A DNA stretch of 64,000 nucleotides. It comes from Bacteroidota bacterium (GTDB lineage Bacteria; Bacteroidota; Bacteroidia; Sphingobacteriales; Sphingobacteriaceae). Each line of letters starts with the position of its first letter. The stretch's first letter is position 1. Position numbers and translations under genes: made by a program. Positions 43,905-52,293 of this stretch are shown here, in pieces. The notes under the pieces are model-generated. The model was not told the DNA's origin. It saw only the letters and a program-made list of their open reading frames with translations, and ran no database searches. The stretch spans positions 124,001 through 188,000 of the forward strand of contig JAEXHI010000019.1 of NCBI GenBank assembly GCA_023450085.1, in the 5' to 3' direction.

Positions 43905-44858
43905 TTAAGCCCTGTTAATTTCGTCTATCAGTTTGTCGCATTCGGCAAAAGCCTGATAAAGGTATTTGTTTCGGTGTTTTTCGCCCTGTCCGCTAAAAGC
44001 TACTGATTTATTGATGAGTCCCTTAATCCAATCTTTGGTTTGCAGACAAAAGGTTTGGTCTTCCGTTTTTAGGTAATTGTAAGTGTTAAATCGGTTATAG
44101 CATAGCATCGATTGCTCAAGGTCAACTAAATAGGTGATGCCACCCAATACATCACAGTGGTACCAATTAAAAGAATGTGTAGCATCGATGGTTTTTTTAC
44201 TCCCAATGGCATACATGCTAATGTCGGTAAGGCAATAGCGTAATTGTTCCACAATGGCTATAGCATCCGCTTTATTGGCAATGTGTCCCGCTTCAAAACT
44301 ATATCTTATTTGTTCAATGGTGCCATGTATGGTGTCTTTAGCCCAAATTTCAGTGCTTGGAATCTCTAGGTAAACCTGATGAAGCTCCAAAGCAATGTCT
44401 AAAATACTGCTGGGTAATTTCTCTAGGTCAAATTGCTGCATGCTGGGGTTGTTTGCCCAGTAAAACAATTTGAAAGCCGTTAGCGTAGGATATTTGAAGA
44501 AGTGAAAAATAGGCACGTCATCACTGGTTACCGTGATGTGTTTTTGCTTGCTTTTTTGAATCTGTTTCATGGTGGCCAGCATTTCCTTTAGGTATTCCGT
44601 CATGTGCTCGGCTTGGTCGCTGTGGCTTACATAATTAAAGGTAACCGTAGGTAGTTGGCTGGGCTGGTATTGGAAAGGTACGCCAAAACCATCAGACAGT
44701 TTGGTGATTTGGCTGATGTTCAAAAGACTGGTGCCCCGTATCTTTTTATATGCTTCATTGGTGCTGATTCCTAAAATATCGGCTACGCTTTGTGCCAAAT
44801 TTTGATAGCTAGGTAAGGTTTGCTTAATGCGTTCGAAGAAATTAGCTTGCTCATTCAT
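43905..44858 (-). CDS. HTH-domain protein, possible transcriptional regulator
   Basis: A 317-residue protein without a signal peptide. The N-terminal 65 residues (LAQSVADILGISTNEAYKKI, then LNISQITKLSDGFGVPFQY) read as a lambda-repressor-like HTH. The remaining 250 residues are helical with many aromatic and Cys residues and contain no domain I can name. Such BetR-like HTH proteins with a long unknown tail occur in Bacteroidota. It converges on the mannan operon, so a role there is possible but not shown. No operon partner is visible. Confidence 0.6.
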   Translation of the reverse strand: MNEQANFFERIKQTLPSYQNLAQSVADILGISTNEAYKKIRGTSLLNISQITKLSDGFGVPFQYQPSQLPTVTFNYVSHSDQAEHMTEYLKEMLATMKQIQKSKQKHITVTSDDVPIFHFFKYPTLTAFKLFYWANNPSMQQFDLEKLPSSILDIALELHQVYLEIPSTEIWAKDTIHGTIEQIRYSFEAGHIANKADAIAIVEQLRYCLTDISMYAIGSKKTIDATHSFNWYHCDVLGGITYLVDLEQSMLCYNRFNTYNYLKTEDQTFCLQTKDWIKGLINKSVAFSGQGEKHRNKYLYQAFAECDKLIDEINRA

Positions 44859-45039
44859 CGTTAAAAGATTATTCTATAAGTAAATATAGTAGTAAAAGAA
44901 TAATTTTTGGCTATAAAAACAAGGTTGTTGTATCTTTTTAGTTTGATGTATTGTTTAATTTATTTGTTAATTATCTTAAAAGATTTATTTAAGAGATGTG
45001 GAGTATCTTTTTGAGGTGATTTGGTTAATTGGTGTCTTG

Positions 45040-45047
45040 TAGTTTTG
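45040..45047 (+). promoter_or_regulatory. Bacteroidota -7 element for the unknown exported protein at 45.07 kb
   Basis: TAGTTTTG is a perfect TAnnTTTG match 22 bases before ATG 45070. A TTTG at 45020-45023 lies 16 bases upstream as a possible -33. Confidence 0.55.
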
Positions 45048-45069
45048 AGGTATACTAATCATCCAAAAA

Positions 45070-45990
45070 ATGAAAAAGATATTATTATTAGTAGTGAGTG
45101 CCATGTTAATTGCAGTTGCTGCGTTTGCTCAAAATGAAAATCAATTATTAAATAGGATTCAAGGGATTTATAGTGACGGCATTGATTTCTTTAATGTAGA
45201 TGGGATTGAAATTACCAGTCAAACTAAGTCCGAAGAATTCAATAAGAAAAATATCTTAAAGTATTTTTCTAAGTTAAAAATTAAAGAGAAGGATTTGGTG
45301 CAAGGGGATAGTACTCTTGGGTTTCGCAATTTTTATGTCGTTAAAAAGTACGAAGAGCCAAAAGGAAGTCCTAATAGTATCTCCTATTATTTTGTTAAAA
45401 ATAAAAACAACCAGCTGCTAGCCATCACTTTTGCTTCTTTGATGGCTACGAACCAATCCTTGGAGCGTCAACTTGTTCCCTTAATTAGGAACGGTGCCAT
45501 ACCGCCTAGTGTTTTTAACTCATTTGGTGCCGACAGCATCAATTTTGCGGGCAGAAAAATCAGGTTGTTGAGAAGCTGCCGCTGGCAAGGAGTGAATAAT
45601 ATGCAGTGTCCATCCTATGGGCAAATGAGTTGGAGCGTTCATGGAACTTTGGAAAGTGCTCAGCAGGATATCAACAGTCAGGTGGATAGAATCTTCAATC
45701 GGAAAAAAGGTAAGGCCGTTTTGGATACTACCGTATCGGTGATTTTTGAAGGGGCAGCAGTTTCGGCTCGAAAAATTGTCTATGATTTCACAGGAATCAC
45801 TTCTCTGTTGTTGACCATGGAAGGTGGAAAAAGGCTCAATATCTATTTTGTAGCGGCGCCAGTACGCAATAACTATGTGAGTTGTGTCATGAGCTTTTGG
45901 GATACCGACCAAGTTAACAAAAGTGGGCTCCCCCCTTTAATGGAACGAGTGATGAGCTTGAAAAGTAACTCATCGGATACCACTCATTAG
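45070..45990 (+). CDS. Exported protein of unknown function
   Basis: A 306-residue protein with a signal peptide (1-20, ending AFAQ). The rest is a mixed alpha/beta sequence with two Cys (SCRWQGVNNMQCPSYGQM, about 175-192) that could form a disulphide. No domain is recognised. A second exported protein follows after about 55 bases on the same strand, so they may form a two-gene operon. Codon use resembles neighbouring genes. Confidence 0.6.
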   Translation: MKKILLLVVSAMLIAVAAFAQNENQLLNRIQGIYSDGIDFFNVDGIEITSQTKSEEFNKKNILKYFSKLKIKEKDLVQGDSTLGFRNFYVVKKYEEPKGSPNSISYYFVKNKNNQLLAITFASLMATNQSLERQLVPLIRNGAIPPSVFNSFGADSINFAGRKIRLLRSCRWQGVNNMQCPSYGQMSWSVHGTLESAQQDINSQVDRIFNRKKGKAVLDTTVSVIFEGAAVSARKIVYDFTGITSLLLTMEGGKRLNIYFVAAPVRNNYVSCVMSFWDTDQVNKSGLPPLMERVMSLKSNSSDTTH

Positions 45991-46044
45991 GGCAGTAAAC
46001 GCTGCTTTCATTTCTATCATTTTAATCAATTAAAAACTAAAAAG

Positions 46045-46629
46045 ATGAAGACGATAATCATTTCATTAGGAGTGCTACTATGCTCTTTTTTTAACGTTTC
46101 TGCACAAAAAAATAAGGATTTGAATTTTGATAATCTATACTTTTTTGTGCAGGCTGGTCACATTGACGATTATAGAACATTTATTTTAGGGGGTGCCTAT
46201 CTGCAAATGGAACATCATTATTTTCGGCTTAGTGCTGGCGGTGGGTACGACCCAAAAAGTGAAGAGCAAAAACGGCGCCATAAATCTTGTAATAGCGAAT
46301 GTAAATGTGATGTTGATGTAAGAGGAATAAGTACAGTTAATTTGGAGTATGGTAAGATTTATAAGTTTTTCAGGAGGCAGCAAATCAGCTTCTCTTCTGG
46401 TCTTTCGGTCGTGACTAAAACAGACCCTGATGTCGTTTTTAATCAGAATAGAGAACCTTGGGAGGATGAAAAATTTAAAAAGAGAGTCACCGTTGGACTA
46501 CCTTATGAATTAAGATATAGCTTGATGATTAATAGAGGAATAGGGGTAGGTTGTTCTTATTATGGAAACATGAATGCTAGGAAAAGTTTTAATGCAGTAT
46601 CTGTTGGATTAGCCCTAGGATTGTTTTAG
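46045..46629 (+). CDS. Probable outer-membrane beta-barrel protein, unknown function
   Basis: A 194-residue exported protein. The signal peptide ends VSAQ. Alternating strands such as HHYFRLSAGGGYDP, ISFSSGLSVVTK and YSLMINRGIGVGCSYYGN, with the final ALGLF strand, suggest a small eight-strand barrel. A short Cys-rich loop, SCNSECKCDVDV (about 80-91), could bind a metal. It follows the unknown exported gene at 45.07 kb. No family was recognised. Confidence 0.55.
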   Translation: MKTIIISLGVLLCSFFNVSAQKNKDLNFDNLYFFVQAGHIDDYRTFILGGAYLQMEHHYFRLSAGGGYDPKSEEQKRRHKSCNSECKCDVDVRGISTVNLEYGKIYKFFRRQQISFSSGLSVVTKTDPDVVFNQNREPWEDEKFKKRVTVGLPYELRYSLMINRGIGVGCSYYGNMNARKSFNAVSVGLALGLF

Positions 46630-46731
46630 GCAAAGTAATTTCAATGTTAAAAAGCAAAAGAATGAGTGGGGGATAGGGCTGTTGTCTGTGTTTTTGCAGA
46701 CCTTTGCGGAAAATAATATCCCCCTTCTTTC

Positions 46732-47916
46732 ATGTCAACAATTACCGACAGTTCTGATTTGTCCGTTAAAGAAACTAGTAAGTATAGTAAAAAGACCATT
46801 CGTTTAGCGGTATCGCTATTTTACTTTGGCCAAGGCTTGGTGTTTGCCAGTTGGGCCAGCCGTATTCCCGATTTAAAAACGGCGTTGAACCTTTCAGATG
46901 CCGCTTTGGGCAGTATCTTATTGGCCTTGCCTATTGGTCAGCTCATTACCATGCCGCTTTCTGGACGTTTGGTGGCTGTTTTTGGAAGTAAGAAAATATT
47001 AACCATGGCTACGCCGCTTTATGCACTTTGTTTAACTAATTTGGCTTTGGCTACGCATGGTTGGCAGCTGGCTTTGTTTTTACTGCTGTTTGGTATTTCA
47101 GGAAACCTATGCAACATTGCATTAAACACACAAGCGGTTACTGCGGAAGGGCATTATGGTAAACCCATCATGTCTTCGTTCCATGGTTCTTGGAGCTTGG
47201 GTCTTTTTACGGGTGCTTTGGTGGGTTTGTTGATGATGAACTTGCACTTAACCACCACTACTCATTTTTGGATTATTGCCGCCATAGGCTGGACCCATAT
47301 TTTTATCAATCACCGATTTTTGTTGATAGGTAAAGCGATACAAAAAGAAAAGCCGAAGTTCTTAATGAAACCTCAAGGTGTTTTGGTACAACTGGGTGTA
47401 ATTGCTTTTTGTAGCATGGCCACTGAAGGAGCCATGATGGATTGGAGCGGTGTTTACTTTAAGGAAATTGTACATGCTCCAGTTAAATGGATTATTTTGG
47501 GTTATGCTTCTTACTCCGCCATGATGACCATCGGTCGCTTTATTGGTGATAAATTTATTGCTTCTTTTGGCAGGAAAACCATGTTGCAGATTTGTGGCGT
47601 AGTCATTTCTACAGGAATGTTTTTATCGGTTGCTTTCCCTAACCTAGTAGTGGCTACCATTGGTTTTATGATGGTGGGTATTGGCGTTTCGGTAATTATT
47701 CCAATGACCTACACTATTGCAGGTAATAATGATAAAATACCTTCTAGCTTGGCCATTGCCATGGTTTCTAGTATCGGTTACTTTGGTTTTTTAATGGGGC
47801 CGCCGCTAATTGGTTACATTTCAGAGTTGTTCAGCTTGCGCTATTCATTTGCAGTGGTAGGTTGTTTTGGTATTTTGATTAGCTTGCTGGTAAGGAAAAT
47901 TAGTGCGATTAGATAA
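46732..47916 (+). CDS. Major facilitator superfamily transporter (YbjJ-like)
   Basis: A 394-residue, 12-helix transporter. The opening LFYFGQGLVFASWASRIPDL and the ALNLSDAALGSILLALPIGQ segment match the YbjJ/FucP-related MFS subgroup. The inter-domain loop and the second half (MGPPLIGYISELFSLRYSFA) are typical. Substrate unknown; YbjJ-like proteins are putative sugar or drug transporters. The start ATG 46732 lies downstream of a CCTTTGC-type -7-like element. It is monocistronic and is followed by a repeat-rich region. Confidence 0.82.
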   Translation: MSTITDSSDLSVKETSKYSKKTIRLAVSLFYFGQGLVFASWASRIPDLKTALNLSDAALGSILLALPIGQLITMPLSGRLVAVFGSKKILTMATPLYALCLTNLALATHGWQLALFLLLFGISGNLCNIALNTQAVTAEGHYGKPIMSSFHGSWSLGLFTGALVGLLMMNLHLTTTTHFWIIAAIGWTHIFINHRFLLIGKAIQKEKPKFLMKPQGVLVQLGVIAFCSMATEGAMMDWSGVYFKEIVHAPVKWIILGYASYSAMMTIGRFIGDKFIASFGRKTMLQICGVVISTGMFLSVAFPNLVVATIGFMMVGIGVSVIIPMTYTIAGNNDKIPSSLAIAMVSSIGYFGFLMGPPLIGYISELFSLRYSFAVVGCFGILISLLVRKISAIR

Positions 47917-48592
47917 TAGGGGCTAGGGATTAGTGGTTAGTTTTTCTTACAGCCGCATAGCCCTTCTCTCTCCTTTTTGAGGAGAACCGAAGCGTAGCTG
48001 AGTTCATTGATACGAAAATCAATCAATAACTGTCAATAGATGCCCGTAGGGCAGAGAGGTTCTCTTCCTAGTTCTGTTTCTTGAAAAGGATAGGGGATTT
48101 CGTAGGTGGGAATCTCTAGAAATGGAAAGTTGCTTAAATGAACCACATACACACATAGTATGCTCAGTCGCATAAGCGAACTGGCAATGCCTTTTGCACT
48201 GTCATTCCTGTTACGTCATGTCGAGTGTGCCGGTCCAGAGCTTTGGGGAGAGACATCTAGCTATATGATGTTAACTTGATAAATCGTTAGATTTCTCTCT
48301 GCGTTCGAAATGACGATATTGACAGCGGTTTGGGTTTCGTAAACGGAATAATTGTAGTGGAAATCCTTTTTGTATGTCACGCTGAACCCGTCGAAGCGTT
48401 CTTGTTTGTATAATCCTTCGACAACCTGTCCCGATTATTCGGGAAGCTTAGGATGACAGGTGTGAACGGCAGTAGCGTTCACAAAAAGATTGTAGCACAA
48501 AGCCCGACTTACTTTAAGAGAAGTTGCTGGCTCTGCTTTTCAAAAAAGACATTTTTAATAGCTATAGCTATGTGTCTATGTGGTTATATTTA
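47917..48592. repeat. Composite repeat block 1 (no gene)
   Basis: The block contains in order: low-complexity CTAGGGATTAGTGGTTAG; an inverted pair of CTCTC-type words around 47.96-48.06 kb; ACCACATACACACATAG; a core from about 48201 to 48348 (TTACGTCATGTCGA to CGTTAGATTTCTCTCTGCG and TCGAAATGACG); and a CGCTGAACCCGTCGAAGCG/CCTTCGACA inverted pair interrupted by TCCCGATTATTCGGGA (48429-48444). The core recurs at 49.83-49.96 and 51.63-51.76 kb. Confidence 0.7.
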
Positions 48593-49579
48593 TCATTTTT
48601 CTTTCAATGTATTTTTAACTGCATTGGAGTAATCAACATTAGAGTTATAGGTATAAATCATCATGCCTCCTTTAGCGCCTTGAGCGGGTACCCATTTAGC
48701 CACTTCAATATCGCTCACTTGGCTTTTTCCGCCTTCAGCATAAGCTCCAAAAACTATTTTGTTTGCTGGGATTTTATTTGTCCCTGTGGCGTATTCCATC
48801 ATTGATTTAGCTTCGTTAAGCTTCACATTGTAAGATTGTAGCTGAACATAGTTAAAATTATTCCCGAAATTTTCCATGATTTTATCCCAGGCAAATACAT
48901 TAATGCCCGAAGCTATTTGCAACTGTTTGTTATTGGGAGCTGTGGTTCCAAAATACTTGGTCAGTTCACGTATTACTTCCAGATATTCGGTGGTTGCTTC
49001 CATACTTGGAAAGTACCATCCATAATATCCAGTTGCGGCATATCCTGGAAATTTAGGCATAGGGTTAGGCCTTTTTCCTTCATGTTCTACATCGAGGCTT
49101 ATTCCGTCTAACTTCCATTGGTCTATAACGATTGATTTGATAGCCTCGGCATAAGCTTTGGCAGATGCAAATCCTCCAGGGTTTGAAGATTGCCAGCTTG
49201 CTTCGTCGTCAATATTTTGTAATACCTTGATGCCTCTTTTTTGAAGAGAACGGATTTGTTTGGAAAGGTCATTGTAGGAAGTGAAATTTCCCATCATTCC
49301 TGTGCCTGCCTTTAATTGAGTAGTGTCTTGTAACGTCCAGTATTTTATGCCAAACAGGATAACCATGTCCACACCATTGGGGATATCTTTAAGTTTAAAA
49401 GAGGGGTTTCTTCCATCGGTGATATAGTAGGCAATACAGATGTTGGTTTTTTCCTTAGAAGAGACTTTTTTATTCCTCGAAGTCTTTTGAGGAGTCGGTT
49501 GGAAGACGTTTGGATGTTGTGCCATGGCGCCAAAGCCTAATGCTATGGCTAGTAATGTTTGTACAAGCTTTTTTTTCAT
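48593..49579 (-). CDS. GH18-family glycoside hydrolase (endo-beta-N-acetylglucosaminidase-like), exported
   Basis: A 328-residue protein with a signal peptide (about 1-20). The GH18 barrel strand motif is KLDGISLDVEHEG: Asp158, Asp163 and the catalytic Glu165 are present, while the middle Asp of the usual DGxDxDxE is Ser161. The region KVLQNIDDEASWQ earlier is a conserved strand. The single compact domain resembles EndoF/EndoS-type enzymes that release N-glycans rather than chitinases. Whether the Ser161 variant is active cannot be told. It is monocistronic, preceded by a perfect palindrome at 49612-49630. Confidence 0.75.
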   Translation of the reverse strand: MKKKLVQTLLAIALGFGAMAQHPNVFQPTPQKTSRNKKVSSKEKTNICIAYYITDGRNPSFKLKDIPNGVDMVILFGIKYWTLQDTTQLKAGTGMMGNFTSYNDLSKQIRSLQKRGIKVLQNIDDEASWQSSNPGGFASAKAYAEAIKSIVIDQWKLDGISLDVEHEGKRPNPMPKFPGYAATGYYGWYFPSMEATTEYLEVIRELTKYFGTTAPNNKQLQIASGINVFAWDKIMENFGNNFNYVQLQSYNVKLNEAKSMMEYATGTNKIPANKIVFGAYAEGGKSQVSDIEVAKWVPAQGAKGGMMIYTYNSNVDYSNAVKNTLKEK

Positions 49580-49611
49580 TGGTAGATTTGTGGTTTAATG
49601 GGGTTTTTGTT

Positions 49612-49630
49612 TTACAACTAATGGTTGTAA
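49612..49630. promoter_or_regulatory. Palindrome upstream of the GH18 gene
   Basis: TTACAAC and GTTGTAA flank TAATG, a perfect inverted repeat about 32 bases upstream of the GH18 start. It could be an operator. No regulator gene is adjacent to confirm this. Confidence 0.35.
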
Positions 49631-50185
49631 GTTGTTGTTTGTTAGTGTTTTGTATTTTTTAAAGGTATTTGTTTAGAGATGTTTAACCAAATAATAGTGA
49701 TATAATTTATTATAAATGTGTACGCATTCTATGTGTCTATGTGGTAGTATTTAAATGAACGACCTAGGCCCATAGTAAGCACAAGACTCATTAACAATCC
49801 TTTGAGTTTAATTGCTTTTTACACAGCCATTCTTATTACGTCATGTCGACTTTGGAGACATCTAGCTACGTGATGTTAAATTAATAAGTCGTTAGATTTC
49901 TCTCTGCGTTCGAAATGACGATATTGACAGCGGTTTGGGTTTCGTAAACGGAATTGTGAAGTGGGGATCCTTTTTGTTGTATTTACTTCCTTTGAAAACC
50001 TCGTAGGTTTAACTTTCTTCAATGGTAAGGGTAACTGCTGTGCCGTTTAAAAACCTACGAGGTTTAATCCTTCAACCAGTTAGGATGACAGATGTGAATG
50101 GCAGGAACATATACTTTGCTACCGCTCCTATTAGATAAGTAGTGGCTAGGGACTAGCGGTTAGTTTTTTTATTGATAACAGTTTA
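49631..50185. repeat. Composite repeat block 2 (no gene)
   Basis: AT-rich sequence leads into GTACGCATTCTATGTGTCTA and then the repeat core at about 49827-49956, near-identical to that of block 1 and block 3. From about 49993 to 50072, AAACCTCGTAGGTTT and AAACCTACGAGGTTT are inverted arms; the pair recurs at 51.80-51.87 kb. A CTAGGGACTAGCGGTTAG tail is related to the start of block 1. Confidence 0.7.
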
Positions 50186-50734
50186 TTAAGCACCATTAAG
50201 TTCTTGCAATACCAATTGCAGTTTATTTATTCTGTTTGACCAAATTTTGTACAGAAAGAAAAATTGTATAGAAAACACGATGACAATCAATATGATTGCC
50301 CACCATTTTTGCGCTGAAAATGTGACTTTGTAAGTAAAGAATAACATCAGGCCAATAGTAAATGCGAATCTTGCAATAATGGTTTCTATTCGGAAATTTT
50401 TTAGCTTATTTATAAAACTCATTAAGTCATCCTTGAGGTTTTTGCCACTTTTAAATTGCTTTTGTAGTTGATACCCTCTGAAGTGATTTAAAATTGGAAG
50501 CAGAATGGCTACAGTTATGATGATGTTAATTGGTAACGGTTTGTCTGCGCCATCAAACATGGAATAGTAACAAAATAGGAAAGCAATAAATCCGAAAAGC
50601 TCGATATAAATTTGTTTTCTTATTTGTTTAAGTACAACATTACTGCGCTCTTTTGACATCTTCATTAAGTCTTCCCTACTTTTTTGAGAGGGAATAATAC
50701 TTTGCCAAACTGATTTTAGATTATCTGTTTCCAT
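50186..50734 (-). CDS. Membrane protein overlapping an ECF sigma gene, possible anti-sigma factor
   Basis: A 182-residue protein with a soluble N-terminal part (about 1-45, LKSVWQSIIPSQKSREDLMK) and four hydrophobic helices (about 46-62, 70-85, 122-138 and 145-163). The gene starts 14 bases before the end of the ECF sigma gene, so they are translated together. In Bacteroidota, membrane proteins in this position are usually anti-sigma factors. No zinc-anti-sigma HxxxCxxC motif is present, so this is inference from position and topology. Confidence 0.6.
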   Translation of the reverse strand: METDNLKSVWQSIIPSQKSREDLMKMSKERSNVVLKQIRKQIYIELFGFIAFLFCYYSMFDGADKPLPINIIITVAILLPILNHFRGYQLQKQFKSGKNLKDDLMSFINKLKNFRIETIIARFAFTIGLMLFFTYKVTFSAQKWWAIILIVIVFSIQFFFLYKIWSNRINKLQLVLQELNGA

Positions 50735-51203
50735 GGTTTAAAATTTGATGAAGTTTGTTTTTGATGCGGTTAATTTTTACACCCACATTGTTTTCGGTCA
50801 TTCCAATAACCTCGGCAATTTCCTGATAGCTCATTTCTTCTAAATAAAGTGCGATAATTGCCCGTTCACCTTCGTTGAGTTGTTTGATTGCCCAAAGCAA
50901 ATGTTGTTTCTTGTCGTTCGTTTCGTTGGTATAATCGATTATCGTATCTGGTAATGCAGGTACCAAGTCTATTTTTGCCCGTTTTTTTCTGAAAGAACTG
51001 ATCGCGGTATTTAAAGCGATACGATAGAGCCAAGTGCTGAATTTAGATTCGCCCCTAAATGATGAAAAGCCTTTCCATGCTTGATAGGTGATTTCTTGAA
51101 ACAGGTCTTCATAGTCTTCTCTTTGATTGCAGTAAATGTTGCAAACTTTTCCAATAATACCTTGGTTGGCAGAAAGGAGTTGAAGAAATTCGGTTTCGCT
51201 CAT
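50721..51203 (-). CDS. ECF-type sigma factor
   Basis: A 160-residue sigma-70-family regulator. Region 2 includes DYEDLFQEITYQAWKGFSSF and WLYRIALNTAISSFRKKRAK. Region 4 includes ALYLEEMSYQEIAEVIGMTE and ENNVGVKINRIKNKL. It is encoded between a lipoprotein gene (stop and start overlap as TAATG) and a membrane protein gene. This three-gene arrangement suggests a membrane-to-nucleus-style signal relay of the ECF/anti-sigma kind, where the lipoprotein could be the sensor. Target promoters are unknown. Confidence 0.88.
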   Translation of the reverse strand: MSETEFLQLLSANQGIIGKVCNIYCNQREDYEDLFQEITYQAWKGFSSFRGESKFSTWLYRIALNTAISSFRKKRAKIDLVPALPDTIIDYTNETNDKKQHLLWAIKQLNEGERAIIALYLEEMSYQEIAEVIGMTENNVGVKINRIKNKLHQILNHGNR

Positions 51204-51415
51204 TAATTGGATTTGGCGGTGCTGATTGTTTTTATTTCTTCGTCTAACAATCTTAGGCTATCTAAAATAGCGATTTGCCTTTTCTCTAATTTATCTATTC
51301 TTTGAGAAAGTTCGCTGTCGCGTAATTTTGCTCTGCCGTCAGGCGAGGAGTTTTGTCTACAGCCTAGGAGTGCTGATGTGATGATCGTAGCAATAATCAA
51401 TAATGTCTGTTTCAT
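51203..51415 (-). CDS. Small lipoprotein encoded upstream of the ECF sigma factor
   Basis: A 70-residue product with a lipobox (SALLGC, Cys19) and a charged, coiled-coil-like helix behind it (SELSQRIDKLEKRQIAILDS, then LRLLDEEIKTI). The heptad spacing of Leu and Ile suggests trimeric or dimeric coiled coil, as in Lpp-like proteins. The stop codon overlaps the sigma-factor start, so they are cotranscribed. No family is recognised. Confidence 0.65.
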   Translation of the reverse strand: MKQTLLIIATIITSALLGCRQNSSPDGRAKLRDSELSQRIDKLEKRQIAILDSLRLLDEEIKTISTAKSN

Positions 51416-52293
51416 ATTTATGATTTTTATGAATAAGTAGCGAGGTGGAAGAAAAACTTACATCTAGCTGGGAAAAAACTTTAGCTAAAAGAGGCAGGTT
51501 TGGGTTTCATAAACGGGATTGTAGCGTAAAGCCCGACTTGCTTTGAAAAAAGCTAGTGTCCATGCTTTTCAAAAAAATATTTAATAGGGATGAAGCCAAT
51601 ATAGATGGTATAAAAAAGCTTTCTTTACTTGGTGACACTCCTATTACGTCATGTCGACTTTGGAGACATCTAGCAACTTGGTATTAAGTTAATAAATCGT
51701 TAGATTTCTCTCTGCGTTCGAAATGACGATATTGACAGCGGTTTGGGTTTTATAAACGGGATTGCAGCGAAAATCCTTTTTGTTGCATTAGCTGTCCTGA
51801 CAAACCTCGTAGGTTTAACTTTCTTCAGTGGTAGGGGTAAGCAGTACCGTTAAAAACCTACGAGGTTTAATCCTTCGACAACTCGTCCCGATTATTCGGG
51901 AAGCTCAGGATGGCAGAGGTGAAGGGCAGTAGCGTTCACAAAAAGATTGTAGCGTAAAGCCCGACTTGCTTTGAAAGAAACTGCTGTCCCTGCTTTTCAA
52001 AAAATATTTAATAAGGATAACTATGTGTCTATGTGGTTGTATTTTCTTTTGGTTCTCTAAAATTGGAATATGACTTAGATGAACCACATAGGCACATAGA
52101 AAACCCAATCGTTAGATTTAACTTCGTTGATTTTCAATTTACCTCGTAACTGCTTCGCGGTCTCTCTACCGAAGTATCGGTACAGGTGCGTTCGAAATGA
52201 CGGTAATAGTAATGGTTGTGCGGCATAAAAAAGTCCCGATAACAAATTGCTATCGGGACTGGCTTTATTGTGTGTTGGGAAAAATTTAAAATC
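51416..52293. repeat. Composite repeat block 3 (no gene)
   Basis: The longest gene-free stretch. It holds a GGGTTTCATAAACGG fragment, the GCCCGACTTGCTTTG motif twice (about 51.53 and 51.96 kb), a repeat core (51632-51760), the AAACCTCGTAGGTTT inverted pair, CCTTCGACAACTCG interrupted by TCCCGATTATTCGGGA (51886-51901), an ATGTGTCTATGTGGTTG/GAACCACATAGGCACATAG hairpin (about 52021-52100) and a CTTCGCGG/CCGAAGTATCGG segment. It ends in the terminator of the efflux operon. Confidence 0.7.
52226..52260 (-). terminator. Rho-independent terminator of the RND efflux operon
   Basis: On the minus strand AGTCCCGATA pairs with TATCGGGACT around a nine-base loop, followed by six T. It lies about 35 bases after the RND pump stop. 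Confidence 0.85.

Noticed and set aside
47917..52293. Insertion sequence or prophage remnant
   Set aside because: Despite dense repeats, no transposase, integrase or phage gene fragment was seen in any frame.
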